Positions 1 to 8,300 of a stretch of 12,260 nt of DNA are shown one piece after another. Where the stretch lies: the NCBI GenBank assembly GCA_947595415.1, contig CANQER010000021.1:1-12260 (forward strand). Reading direction: 5' to 3'. Position 1 is the first letter of the stretch. Each line of letters starts with the position of its first letter. Both the position numbers and the translations under genes were made by a program. The notes below the pieces were generated by a model that was given only the letters and a program-made list of their open reading frames with translations, had not been told where the DNA came from and searched no databases. This DNA comes from an uncultured Bacilli bacterium. GTDB taxonomy: Bacteria > Bacillota_I > Bacilli_A > RF39 > UBA660.

Positions 1-1062
1 TTTATTTCCCAAAAAGAAAATATTTCCATCGAAAAATCAGCAATCGATGAAATAGCACGATTAGCAGATGGAGGACTTAGAGATGCAGTAGGTTTGCTAG
101 ACCAAGCAATATCCTACGTAGATGGAGAAATAAAAATAGAACATATTCATGAAATAAATGGGACAATAAGTCAATATTCCTTAGTTGAATTCATGGAAAA
201 GATCGTCCAACATGATATTGATTCATTAATAAAACAAATAAATGTATATAATGAAAATGGAAAAAATATAATAAAAATAACTGAAGAAATAATTCTTTTT
301 TTAAGAAACTGTTTACTTTCAATAGAAACCCCAAAATACTTTAAAGAAACAATCAATCAAGAAATATATACAAAATTTTGTGATCAAATAAATGTTGGGG
401 AAATATATGACTTAATCAAAGAATTAAATCAAAGTCTTCGAGAAATGAAAAACTCAAATAATCCAAAAATAGATCTAGAACTAAGTTTTATTAAACTATT
501 AGGTAACGAAAATAATAAAAAAATAGATATATCTGAGAAGTTAGAAGAAAAACCAATTCCAAAAGAAAAAGTTGAAATCAAAGAAAAAATAGAAATTGAT
601 GATGATATAAAAGAAAAAATAAAAATAATAAAAAATATAAGAATAAACAACACTTTATCAAACTTCAAAAGAACATATTTAGAAGTCATCAAAAAAGATT
701 TAGACAAAATAAGACCATTAATATTAGATAATAAATATAGTCAGTTTGCTAATATAATATTAGATGGAACTATAAAAGCAGCCAGTGATAAATATATTGT
801 GATTGTCTATCCAGACATATCAATAGTTGAAATGTTTAATGAAAATTTATTAACTATTGAAAAAATATTCAAAAAAGTTTACAATAATGATTATAGAGTT
901 ATTGCTACAGATTTAGACGAATGGGAAATAATAAAAAAAGAATTTAACAATAAACAAAAACAATACAAATTTGAAGAAGAACCATTTAGTTTAAATGAGA
1001 TATTCACAAAAAAAACAGATGATTTTCAAAATTTATTTGGAGATATCGTCGAATATAATTAG
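1..1062 (+). CDS. dnaX: DNA polymerase III subunit gamma/tau, C-terminal part (5' end outside window)
   Basis: The frame is open from base 1, so this is the last 353 codons of a gene that begins upstream; the TTG at 94 is not a start. Visible residues about 18-38 (ARLADGGLRDAVGLLDQAIS) are the sensor-2 region of the AAA+ clamp loader. Residues to about 170 fit the oligomerisation collar (domain III). A K/E-rich low-complexity linker (about 172-210) follows, then a C-terminal segment that in other bacteria binds DnaB helicase and polymerase alpha (tau domains IV-V). DnaX loads the beta clamp at the replication fork in the cytoplasm. Judged from the usual position of the sensor-2 motif, the full protein would be about 540 aa, near the 563 aa of Bacillus subtilis. 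It is followed 15 bp later by ybaB, as in most Firmicutes. An A7 tract sits at the domain III/linker boundary (separate entry). Identity is near certain; the limits of the tau domains are inferred. Confidence 0.95.
   Translation, partial: FISQKENISIEKSAIDEIARLADGGLRDAVGLLDQAISYVDGEIKIEHIHEINGTISQYSLVEFMEKIVQHDIDSLIKQINVYNENGKNIIKITEEIILFLRNCLLSIETPKYFKETINQEIYTKFCDQINVGEIYDLIKELNQSLREMKNSNNPKIDLELSFIKLLGNENNKKIDISEKLEEKPIPKEKVEIKEKIEIDDDIKEKIKIIKNIRINNTLSNFKRTYLEVIKKDLDKIRPLILDNKYSQFANIILDGTIKAASDKYIVIVYPDISIVEMFNENLLTIEKIFKKVYNNDYRVIATDLDEWEIIKKEFNNKQKQYKFEEEPFSLNEIFTKKTDDFQNLFGDIVEYN
501..536 (+). other. possible slippage site in dnaX (A7 tract with nearby out-of-frame stops)
   Basis: Seven adenines at 517-523 are read in frame as AAA AAA A. 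Slipping to the -1 frame gives AAT AGA TAT ATC TGA, ending at 534-536. Slipping to the +1 frame meets TAG at 524-526. The tract lies just after the end of the clamp-loader core, where a short gamma form would be expected to end. An AGGT stretch at 501-504, 12 nt upstream, resembles the anti-ribosome element of the E. coli dnaX frameshift. Against it: long A runs are common in this DNA (an A8 is at 1008-1015), and B. subtilis makes only tau. Confidence 0.2.
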
Positions 1063-1077
1063 AAAGAAGGAAATATT

Positions 1078-1374
1078 ATGAATATACAAGCTATGATGAA
1101 ACAAGCTCAAAAATTACAAAAAGATATGATGGAAGCAAAAAACGAAATTGACAATCAAACTTTTATAGGTAAATCATCTTTTGTAACAGTAGAAGCTAAG
1201 GGAAATAAAACAATAACCAAAATTAAAATTGATACAGATGAAATAAGTAAAGATGATATTGAAATGTTAGAGGATTTAATAATGGTAGCTGTTAATGATG
1301 TAATGCAACAAATAGATAAACAGACCGATGAAAAAATGGGTAAATATACACAAGGGTTACCTGGATTATTTTAA
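1078..1374 (+). CDS. ybaB: YbaB/EbfC family nucleoid-associated DNA-binding protein
   Basis: This 98-aa protein has the family's usual size and pattern. An N-terminal helix rich in Met, Gln and Lys begins MNIQAMMKQAQKLQKDM. A central beta sheet follows (VTVEAKGNKTITKIKID), and the C-terminal helix ends in KMGKYTQGLPGLF, a typical YbaB tail. Characterised homologues are dimers that bind DNA as tweezers and coat the nucleoid; the exact role is not settled. The start is supported by AGAAGG at 1065-1070, seven bases before the ATG. It lies between dnaX and recR, the most conserved neighbourhood of the family, and its TAA stop overlaps the recR ATG by one base (TAATG), which suggests translational coupling. 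Confidence 0.95.
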   Translation: MNIQAMMKQAQKLQKDMMEAKNEIDNQTFIGKSSFVTVEAKGNKTITKIKIDTDEISKDDIEMLEDLIMVAVNDVMQQIDKQTDEKMGKYTQGLPGLF

Positions 1375-1973
1375 TGAATTATCCAACAACAATAAAAAAT
1401 CTTATTGAATGTTATAAAAAATTACCTGGAATCGGCGAAAAAACTGCTGAAAGATTAGCTTTAGCGACCTTAAATATGGATGATGAAATTATAAATATTT
1501 ATACTAAATCGCTTAAAGATATAAAAACAAAAATAAAAAGATGTAGTATTTGTAATAACTTATCAGAACAAGATATTTGTCCAATATGCAAAGATAAAAC
1601 ACGTGACTCATCAATTATTTGTGTAGTTGAAGAACCAAAAAATGTTTTCTTATTTGAAAAAGTTGGAACTTATCAAGGAAAATATCATGTTTTAGATGGT
1701 TTAATTTCTCCTCTAGAAGGAATAAATCCTGAAGATATAAAAATTGATTTATTGTTAGAAAGAATAAAAAAGGAAAATATAAAAGAAGTTATAATTGCTG
1801 TTAAACCAAGTATTGAAGGGCAAACAACAGGTTTATATATTTCAAAAAAATTAGAAGGATTAGATGTAATTGTTTCAAAGATTGCCTCTGGAATACCTAT
1901 AGGTGCAGATATTGATTATATCGATGCTCTAACTTTAGAAATGGCTTTAGAGGATCGAACAACCATATCATAA
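1374..1973 (+). CDS. recR: recombination mediator protein RecR
   Basis: The 199-aa product matches the standard RecR length and architecture. A helix-hairpin-helix lies at residues 10-30 (LPGIGEKTAERLA). A C4 zinc finger is formed by C57, C60, C69 and C72, and a Toprim domain begins around residue 80 (IICVVEEP) and runs to about 175. RecR forms a ring that, with RecO and RecF, helps load RecA onto SSB-coated gapped DNA during RecFOR repair. There is no strong ribosome binding site; the ATG is reached through the TAATG overlap with ybaB, so translation is probably coupled. A short imperfect hairpin (1974-1991) follows the stop but has no T run, so the operon should continue into bofA. Confidence 0.97.
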   Translation: MNYPTTIKNLIECYKKLPGIGEKTAERLALATLNMDDEIINIYTKSLKDIKTKIKRCSICNNLSEQDICPICKDKTRDSSIICVVEEPKNVFLFEKVGTYQGKYHVLDGLISPLEGINPEDIKIDLLLERIKKENIKEVIIAVKPSIEGQTTGLYISKKLEGLDVIVSKIASGIPIGADIDYIDALTLEMALEDRTTIS

Positions 1974-2014
1974 ATGAAAAAATTCTTTCATATAGTTTAA
2001 AAGAGGTGGACAAA

Positions 2015-2203
2015 ATGCTAAAACACATTTTAAACTTATTTAAAAGAATAATAGTAAGTGCATTTATTTTATATGGGTACAATTTAATAGCTTCACCATT
2101 AGATTTAATAATTCCTATAAACATCTTCACAGTTGGCATCTTAACAATTTTAGGAATACCAGCTTTATTCTCTTTAATTGTAATCCTTTTAGTTGTCTTT
2201 TAA
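2015..2203 (+). CDS. bofA: BofA-family membrane protein (pro-sigma-K processing inhibitor)
   Basis: This is a 62-aa hydrophobic protein with two likely membrane segments (about 11-27 and 36-60). Between them is the sequence SPLDLIIPINIFTVGILTILGIPA, clearly the BofA core, which in Bacillus reads roughly NPLG-hydrophobic-PVN...GxLGxPGL. In B. subtilis BofA sits in the mother-cell-derived forespore outer membrane with SpoIVFA and holds the protease SpoIVFB inactive until pro-sigma-K must be cleaved. The protein is shorter than the 87-aa B. subtilis form, mainly at the N terminus. The ATG at 2015 is chosen because AAGAGGTGG (2001-2009) is a good ribosome binding site for it; an in-frame GTG at 2006 lies inside that site. 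The position just after recR matches Bacillus, but the small yaaL gene usually between them is absent. Family identity is strong; the sporulation role here is inferred. Confidence 0.87.
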   Translation: MLKHILNLFKRIIVSAFILYGYNLIASPLDLIIPINIFTVGILTILGIPALFSLIVILLVVF

Positions 2204-2215
2204 GAGGTGAAGGAT

Positions 2216-3169
2216 ATGCTAGATAATTATCAATTATCGCAGCCAATAGCTTATAAAATAATGACAAATGCGATTAGAAATAATCGTTTTTCGCATGCTT
2301 ATCTAATAGAAGCTAAAAATTTTAATGATATTTCCAATTTAGCTTTATCGTTTGCTAAAGCAATCCTATGTCCTAAAGGCAAAACTAATAATGAACATTG
2401 TGAAAATTGTAATCAATGTAAGCAGATAGATAACTTAGATTATATGGAAATAAAAATTATCAATCCTGATGGGATGTGGATTAAAAAAGAACAATTAGAT
2501 GAACTTCAAAAAGAATTCAGTAAAAAAGCAATTGTGGGAAATAAAAAAATATATATTATAAATCAAGCCCACAAAATGAATCCATCTGCAGCCAATTCGA
2601 TTTTAAAATTTTTAGAAGAGCCAGAAGAAAATATAATCGCTATTTTAACAACAGACAATATTTATCAATTATTAAATACAATAGTTTCACGTTGTCAAAT
2701 AATTAGGCTTACTGATAGCTTAGTAAAAACAAATGATGCTTTATTAAATTTAGCTAATATTTTACTAGAAAGTAAGGAAGATATAGATGAATTTGTAAAT
2801 GATGAAAAAAATAGTCTAAAAATGAATAAAGTAGTTGAATTTGCTGTTAATATTAAACAAAAGGGAATTGATACTCTTTTATATACTAACAAATTATGGC
2901 ATGATACTTTTAAAGAAAAAGATGATATAATAAAAGCGTTACGCACATTATTATTGTTTTATAAAGATGTTTTAAACTATAAATTAAATCAACCAATCGA
3001 TGTTTTTATAGGTTATGAAAAAGAATTTACTAAATTTGATGATCTACCTAAAAAAGATATTATTGAATATATAAAAATAGTTGATAAATTACTAGAAAAA
3101 ACAAAGGTAAATATAAACAATAACTTGCTTATTGATAAATTAATAATAGAAATGAATGGTGGTGTATAA
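2216..3169 (+). CDS. holB: DNA polymerase III subunit delta'
   Basis: The 317-aa protein is the non-ATPase wrench subunit of the clamp loader. Its N terminus (residues 22-32, NNRFSHAYLIE) is the usual delta' opening. Four cysteines, C52, C62, C65 and C68, form the zinc module. Residues 129-136 (ILKFLEEP) and the SRC motif at 158-160, which supplies the arginine finger to the neighbouring ATPase site, are both present. No Walker A motif is seen, as expected for delta'. The ATG at 2216 is preferred because the ribosome binding site AGAGGTGA (2203-2210) covers the alternative in-frame GTG at 2207. It is placed only 12 bp after bofA. In B. subtilis tmk and yaaQ come before holB; neither is here. 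Having dnaX and holB in one operon places two clamp-loader parts under common control. Confidence 0.95.
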   Translation: MLDNYQLSQPIAYKIMTNAIRNNRFSHAYLIEAKNFNDISNLALSFAKAILCPKGKTNNEHCENCNQCKQIDNLDYMEIKIINPDGMWIKKEQLDELQKEFSKKAIVGNKKIYIINQAHKMNPSAANSILKFLEEPEENIIAILTTDNIYQLLNTIVSRCQIIRLTDSLVKTNDALLNLANILLESKEDIDEFVNDEKNSLKMNKVVEFAVNIKQKGIDTLLYTNKLWHDTFKEKDDIIKALRTLLLFYKDVLNYKLNQPIDVFIGYEKEFTKFDDLPKKDIIEYIKIVDKLLEKTKVNINNNLLIDKLIIEMNGGV

Positions 3170-3170
3170 A

Positions 3171-3962
3171 ATGCAAAAAATGATTGGGGTTTCTTTTAAA
3201 AAAAATGGTCGAGTGGAATATTTTGATGCTGGAAACTTTCAAATAAATAAAAATATTACAGTTATTACTGAAACAGAAAAAGGAATACAATTTGGTAAAG
3301 TTGTGACTCCTATTATTGAAACTAAAAGTAAAAAAAAGCTAAATAAAATTATTAGAATTGCTACTAAAGAAGACTATGAAAAACATAAACAAAACATCAA
3401 AGATGCTAAGGAAGCTCTTATAAATTGTCGAAAAATAATTAAAAAACAAAATCTTAATATGAATGTTTTAGATGCGATGTATACTTTTGATCGTGATCAA
3501 CTTATTTTTAGATTTATTTCTGATAGTCGTGTTGATTTTCGTGATTTAGCTAAAGAACTTGCTTCTCATTACCACACACGTATTGAATTAAGGCAAGTAG
3601 GTGTTAGAGATAAAGCTCAAGAAGTAGGAGGAGTTGGCTCATGTGGACGAGCTTTATGCTGTGCTAAATTTTTGAAAAATTTTGACTCTGTTTCTATAAA
3701 TATGGCTAAAAATCAAAATTTATCTTTAAATCCTAATAAGATTAATGGGGTTTGTGGACGACTTTTATGTTGTTTAAAGTATGAAAACAATGAATATAAA
3801 AATTGTCGCAAATGCTTACCTGATATAGGGGATACTGTTAAGATTAAAGAAGGTAAAGGAAAAGTTGTTAATTTAGATATATTAAAAAAAGTCTATATGG
3901 TTGAGTTAGAAGATGGAAGTATAGTTGAGGTTAAAAATGAAGGTTGTCCATCAAATAGTTAA
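3171..3962 (+). CDS. ricT: RicT/YaaT, PSP1-domain protein
   Basis: This 263-aa protein begins MQKMIGVSFKKNGRVEYFDA, close to the B. subtilis YaaT opening. The PSP1 domain spans about residues 60-147. The hallmark cysteine clusters follow: GSCGRALCC (C158, C163, C164) and GVCGRLLCC (C195, C200, C201), plus C212 and C215. In B. subtilis RicT joins RicA and RicF in an iron-sulfur Y complex that directs RNase Y to chosen transcripts and affects sporulation, biofilm and competence. RicA and RicF are not in this window. The C-terminal 45 residues look like a small KOW-like beta fold. The ATG at 3171 is taken because GGTGGTG lies six bases upstream and the family starts there; an in-frame ATG at 3156 lies inside holB. 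The gene begins one base after the holB stop. Confidence 0.95.
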   Translation: MQKMIGVSFKKNGRVEYFDAGNFQINKNITVITETEKGIQFGKVVTPIIETKSKKKLNKIIRIATKEDYEKHKQNIKDAKEALINCRKIIKKQNLNMNVLDAMYTFDRDQLIFRFISDSRVDFRDLAKELASHYHTRIELRQVGVRDKAQEVGGVGSCGRALCCAKFLKNFDSVSINMAKNQNLSLNPNKINGVCGRLLCCLKYENNEYKNCRKCLPDIGDTVKIKEGKGKVVNLDILKKVYMVELEDGSIVEVKNEGCPSNS

Positions 3963-4656
3963 TTATGAAGGTTTAAAAATTGTTCAAGATCCAAAGATGT
4001 TTAATTTTTCTTTGGATAGTGTTTTGTTGGCTAATTTTGTAACAATTAATAAAAAAATTAATAATATATTGGATATTGGGTGTGGTAATGCCCCAATCCC
4101 TTTGATTTTAGCGACTAAAACTAAAGCTAAAATAGTAGGTGTGGAAATTCAAAAAGATGTAGCTGTTTTAGCTAAACAATCTGTAGAAATTAATAATTTA
4201 ACAGATCAAATCACTATTATTAATGATGATATAAATGTCTTAGGTAAAAAGTGGCAGACTGATCAATTTGATGTTATCACTTGTAATCCCCCCTTTTTTA
4301 AGGTTAATGAAACGTCGCATTTAAATGATAGTGAATATAAGACAATTGCTCGTCATGAGGTAATGCTTAATTTGGATCAAATTTTTAAATTAGCGAGAAA
4401 GTTACTGAAAAATGGTGGCGTAATTGCGATTGTTCATAGGCCAGATCGTTTGATTGATATAATTAGTGCAATGCGATCTAATAATATAGAGCCTAAAAGG
4501 ATACGTTTTTCTTATCCTAAAAAGGGAAAAGATGCTAATATGGTTTTAGTTGAAGGAAGTAAAAATGGCAAGGCAGGCTTAAAAATATTACCTCCTTTAT
4601 ATGCTCATTTAGATAGTGGTGAATATACGAAAGATCTTCAAAAATACTTTTCTTAA
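3937..4656 (+). CDS. trmN6: tRNA1(Val) A37 N6-adenine methyltransferase family protein (YabB/TrmN6)
   Basis: The 239-aa protein is a class I SAM-dependent methyltransferase. Motif I is ILDIGCGNAPIPLIL (residues 44-58), E70 fits the acidic ribose-binding position in GVEI, and the catalytic NPPF motif of N6-adenine methylases is at 117-120. The N-terminal GLKIVQDPKMFNFSLDSVLLANF is the signature of the YfiC/YabB group. The E. coli member methylates A37 of tRNA1(Val); the substrate here is inferred. ATG 3937 follows GAGG at 3927-3930 and overlaps the ricT coding end by 26 bases, so the two are probably coupled. B. subtilis has the same pair, separated by yabA, and then a GIY-YIG gene and rsmI; these are missing here and the block ends. 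Confidence 0.9.
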   Translation: MKVVHQIVNYEGLKIVQDPKMFNFSLDSVLLANFVTINKKINNILDIGCGNAPIPLILATKTKAKIVGVEIQKDVAVLAKQSVEINNLTDQITIINDDINVLGKKWQTDQFDVITCNPPFFKVNETSHLNDSEYKTIARHEVMLNLDQIFKLARKLLKNGGVIAIVHRPDRLIDIISAMRSNNIEPKRIRFSYPKKGKDANMVLVEGSKNGKAGLKILPPLYAHLDSGEYTKDLQKYFS

Positions 4657-4721
4657 ATTTCCTGGGAAATAAAACAAAAGTAACCTATTGAAGGTGTGTT
4701 TAATTGTTGGTTTTCATGGTA

Positions 4722-4751
4722 TTTACATGGACTAAATTTTAACTTTTTAAT
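4722..4751 (+). promoter_or_regulatory. possible sigma-A promoter for pth-mfd
   Basis: The 160-bp gap between trmN6 and pth has no convincing open frame. A TTTACA box (4722-4727, one mismatch to TTGACA) is followed after 18 bases by TTTAAT (4746-4751, one mismatch to TATAAT). Transcription would start near 4758, giving a leader of about 60 bases. In DNA this AT-rich such matches occur by chance, so the call is tentative. The gap also holds a small perfect inverted repeat (4657-4662 with 4665-4670) without a T run. Confidence 0.35.
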
Positions 4752-4802
4752 TTGTGTTTAGTTTGTTTAAAAAAATTGATGTCTATTTTACGAAAGGTAG
4801 GC

Positions 4803-4810
4803 AAGGAGGT
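4803..4810 (+). promoter_or_regulatory. ribosome binding site fixing the pth start
   Basis: AAGGAGGT is a near-perfect anti-16S match, seven bases from the GGAGG core to ATG 4817. The pth frame stays open further upstream to a GTG at 4754, but that extension has no binding site and precedes the conserved Pth N terminus (MRLIVGLGNPG), so the start is at 4817. Confidence 0.85.
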
Positions 4811-4816
4811 AGTAAG

Positions 4817-5374
4817 ATGAGATTAATTGTTGGTTTGGGAAATCCTGGAAGTGAATATGAGGGTACACGTCACAATATGGGATTTAGATTTATTGATGCG
4901 ATTGCTAAAGATAAGGGTATTTCTTTTACTAAGAATAAATTTGGTGGTTTATATGCAGATGAGATAATAAATGGTGAGAAAATTATTTTTTTGAAACCTC
5001 AAAAATATATTAATTTATCTGGTGAAGTTATAAAAGACTTTATGAATTTTTATAAAATTGATATTGATTCTGTTTTAATTATTAGTGATGATTTAGATTT
5101 ACCTTGTGGAAAAATGAAATTGCGTTGTAAAGGTGGTTCTGGTGGCCATAATGGTCTTAAAAATATAGAACTACATTTAAAAACTAATGGATATAAAAGA
5201 ATTAAGATTGGAATATCTAATGATAAGAAGGTAGATACGATAAATTATGTTTTGAATCGTCCAAGTAAAGAGGAAGATGAACTTATTGATTCTGTTATAG
5301 CTAAGGCGCCTATTGTTTTTGAGGATTATTTGAGTTTGTCGTTTGATAATTTGATGAATAAATATAATAAATAA
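4817..5374 (+). CDS. pth: peptidyl-tRNA hydrolase
   Basis: Pth cleaves the ester bond of peptidyl-tRNAs that drop off ribosomes and recycles the tRNA in the cytoplasm; it is essential in many bacteria and called SpoVC in B. subtilis. The 185-aa product has the family's normal size (B. subtilis 188). Signature motifs are GLGNPGSEYEGTRHNMG with N9 and catalytic H19, N66 in YINLSG, D91 in DDLDLPCGKMKLR, and GGSGGHNGLKN with N112. These correspond to E. coli N10, H20, N68, D93 and N114. It heads a two-gene unit with mfd, whose ribosome binding site starts directly at the pth stop. The small fin gene that lies between pth and mfd in B. subtilis is absent. Confidence 0.97.
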   Translation: MRLIVGLGNPGSEYEGTRHNMGFRFIDAIAKDKGISFTKNKFGGLYADEIINGEKIIFLKPQKYINLSGEVIKDFMNFYKIDIDSVLIISDDLDLPCGKMKLRCKGGSGGHNGLKNIELHLKTNGYKRIKIGISNDKKVDTINYVLNRPSKEEDELIDSVIAKAPIVFEDYLSLSFDNLMNKYNK

Positions 5375-5380
5375 GGAGGT
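5373..5380 (+). promoter_or_regulatory. ribosome binding site choosing among three stacked mfd starts
   Basis: AAGGAGGT abuts GTG ATG ATG (5381, 5384, 5387). Normal spacing of about seven bases from the GGAGG core points to the third codon, ATG 5387. The site begins inside the pth stop codon (5372-5374), so pth termination and mfd initiation are probably linked. Confidence 0.75.
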
Positions 5381-5386
5381 GTGATG

Positions 5387-8300
5387 ATGTCGTTTTTAGG
5401 CGATTTACTTAAAAAGGAAGATGTTAATAAGCTTATTGGGCTTACTGATGAGTTAAAAACTATCTATATAAATAATAATTTTAAGGATAGATCTGTTTTA
5501 TTTGTTACGAATAGTCTTTATGAAGCAAATCAGTTTTACAATTCTTTTTCTAATTATAATAACGATGTCTTACTATTTCCAATGGATGATTTTTTGACTT
5601 CAGAAGCTTTGGCAATCTCTCCAGAGTTGAAAATGACTAGGTTAGAGACGTTAAACGCTCTTCTAAAAGGAAAAAATAAAATAGTTATTACTAATTTGAT
5701 GGGTTTTTTAAGGTATTTGCCTTTAAAAAAAGTATTTTTTGATCATTATATAAATTTGAAAAAAAATATTGATTATAAAATTGCTGATTTAGTTAATGAT
5801 TTATATAATATTGGTTATGAAAGGCAAGCTGTTGTTAATAAAACAGGGGAAATTTCAGTTAGAGGTTTTGTTGTTGATTTGTTTCCAATCGATCTAGATT
5901 ATCCAATTAGGATTGAGTATTGGGGAGATACGATTGAATCAATTAGATATTTTGATATTGATACACAACTCACAATTAAAGAAATTGATGAGGTTTTAAT
6001 TGTGCCTAATACTGAGTTTATAACAGATAAAAATGGTTCTTTTGAAAAACAAAGAGATCTACCTTTATATGGTAAAGTTACTAATATAGCTAGTTATTTA
6101 GATGATGTAAAGGTGGTTTTTAATGATTTTGAGGGGATTAAAAATGCTTATAAATTGTTATTAGAAGACATGCAAAATTATTCTTTGAGTCAAAATTTAC
6201 CTAAAAATACTAAGTATATGAATAGTTTAGATGACATTGATCTAAGTAATGCTTTATTTTTTGAAAATTTTGGTATGGATTTAAGTGATTCTAAAAATGA
6301 AAAATGTTATGAGAGTTATTTGGTTGAACCTTTTAGTGGTAATGCTTCTTTGATAAATAAAAGGTTAAATGAGTATTTGAGGTTAAACAAAACGATCGTT
6401 ATATGTGTTAGTAATCGTTACCAAGTTACTAAATTAATGGATTATTTAGCTAATAAAAATATGGTTTTTACTAAAGAAGATGAGATTTTTAAAGGTAAAA
6501 TTAATTTGATTATAAAAAAAATAAACAATGGTTTTACTTATGATTCTTATGTTGTTATTAGTGAAAATGAGATATTTAATAAAAAAACTAGTAATTTTAA
6601 CTATAAAACTAAGTTTCGTTATGGTAAAAAGATAAGGGATATTACTAAGATAAATATTGGTGATTATGTTGTCCATATGAATTATGGAATTGGGATATAT
6701 GCAGGTCTTAAAACTTTGGATAAAAATGGGTTAAAAAAAGATTATTTGGAGATTCGATATAAAGATAATGATAAGTTATATATTCCTGTTGAAAAGATTG
6801 ATTTGATAAGTAAATATTCAAGTAATGATGGTGCTGTTCCTAAGATAAATCGCCTAAATGGGGTTGAATGGGAAAAGACTAAGTTAAGAGTTAAAGGTAA
6901 AATTAAGGAAATGGCTATGGATTTACTTGATTTATATGCTAAACGTGAGTCAAGTAAGGGTTTTGCGTTTCCTAAGGATACAGATATGCAAATAGCTTTT
7001 GAAAAAGAGTTTATGTATAAGGAGACTGCTGATCAATTGAGAGTAACTGATCAAATAAAAGAGGATATGGAAAAACCAGTTCCAATGGATAGATTACTTT
7101 GTGGGGATGTTGGTTATGGTAAAACAGAGGTTGCTTTTAGGGCGATGTTTAAGGCTGTTATGGCAAATAAACAGGTAGCTATGTTGTGTCCAACTACTAT
7201 TTTATCTAATCAACACTATCAAAATGCTCTTGAAAGGTTTAAATCTTTTCCTGTTAATATTGCTTTGATTAATCGTTTCGTTACTAAAAAGGAATTAAGT
7301 GATAAAATCAATGAAATTAAAGAGGGAAAAGTTGATATTGTAATTGGGACACATAGGCTACTTAGTGACGATATTGTCTTTAAAGATTTGGGTTTATTGG
7401 TAGTTGATGAGGAGCAACGTTTTGGGGTTAAACACAAAGAAAAAATTAAGAATATAAAAAATAATGTTGATGTTTTAACTTTATCAGCTACACCAATTCC
7501 AAGGACTTTACAGATGTCTTTGGGAGGGGTTAGAGATTTATCTTTAATTGAAACACCTCCTATTAATAGATATCCTATTCAGACTTATGTTTTAGCTAGT
7601 AATAATCAAGTTATTAAAGATGCTATTTATAAAGAAATTTCACGTAATGGTCAAGTATTTATTTTATACAATCATATAGCTGATATTGAAATTAAGTTAA
7701 ATCAGTTAATAAGACTGATGCCTGATATTAAGGCTACTTATATTCATGGAAGAATGGATAAAAGACAAATAGAAGATATTATGTTTAAATTTTACAACAA
7801 TGAGTTTAATGTTTTACTTTGTACAACTATTATTGAAACAGGGATTGATATACCTAATGTTAATACGTTGATTGTTATGGATGCAGATCGTTTTGGACTA
7901 GCTCAACTTTATCAAATAAGAGGAAGGGTTGGTAGAGCTGAACGTATTGCTTACTGTTATTTGATGTATGAACCTGGTAGATCTTTATCTGATGTAGCTA
8001 TTAAAAGGTTAAATGTTATCAAGGAATTTACTGAATTAGGTAGTGGTTTTTCAATTGCGATGCGTGATTTATCAATAAGGGGTGCTGGAAATCTTTTAGG
8101 TGAACAACAATCAGGCTTTATTGATAGTGTTGGGGTTGAGTTATTTATGAAAATGCTTAATGATGAAGTTACTAAGTTAAAAGGTCAAGATATCAAAGAA
8201 GAAGAAACTAAAGAACCTCTTATTTCAGTTTCAACAACAATTGATGATAACTATATTTTAGATGAAGATATTAAAATTGAAATTCATAAAAAAATCAATA

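Noticed and set aside
171..707. Open frames on the minus strand inside dnaX (171-356, 429-707)
   Set aside because: They are antisense shadows of A-rich coding DNA, rich in Ser, Ile and Phe, with no binding sites or recognisable motifs.
1974..1991. ATGAAA...TTTCAT hairpin after recR
   Set aside because: Only six weak pairs, no T run, and the operon continues with a good bofA ribosome binding site.
4657..4670. Perfect inverted repeat after trmN6 as a terminator
   Set aside because: The loop is two bases and the following sequence is A-rich, with no T run.
4754..4816. N-terminal extension of Pth from a GTG at 4754
   Set aside because: The conserved Pth N terminus and strong ribosome binding site place the start at 4817.
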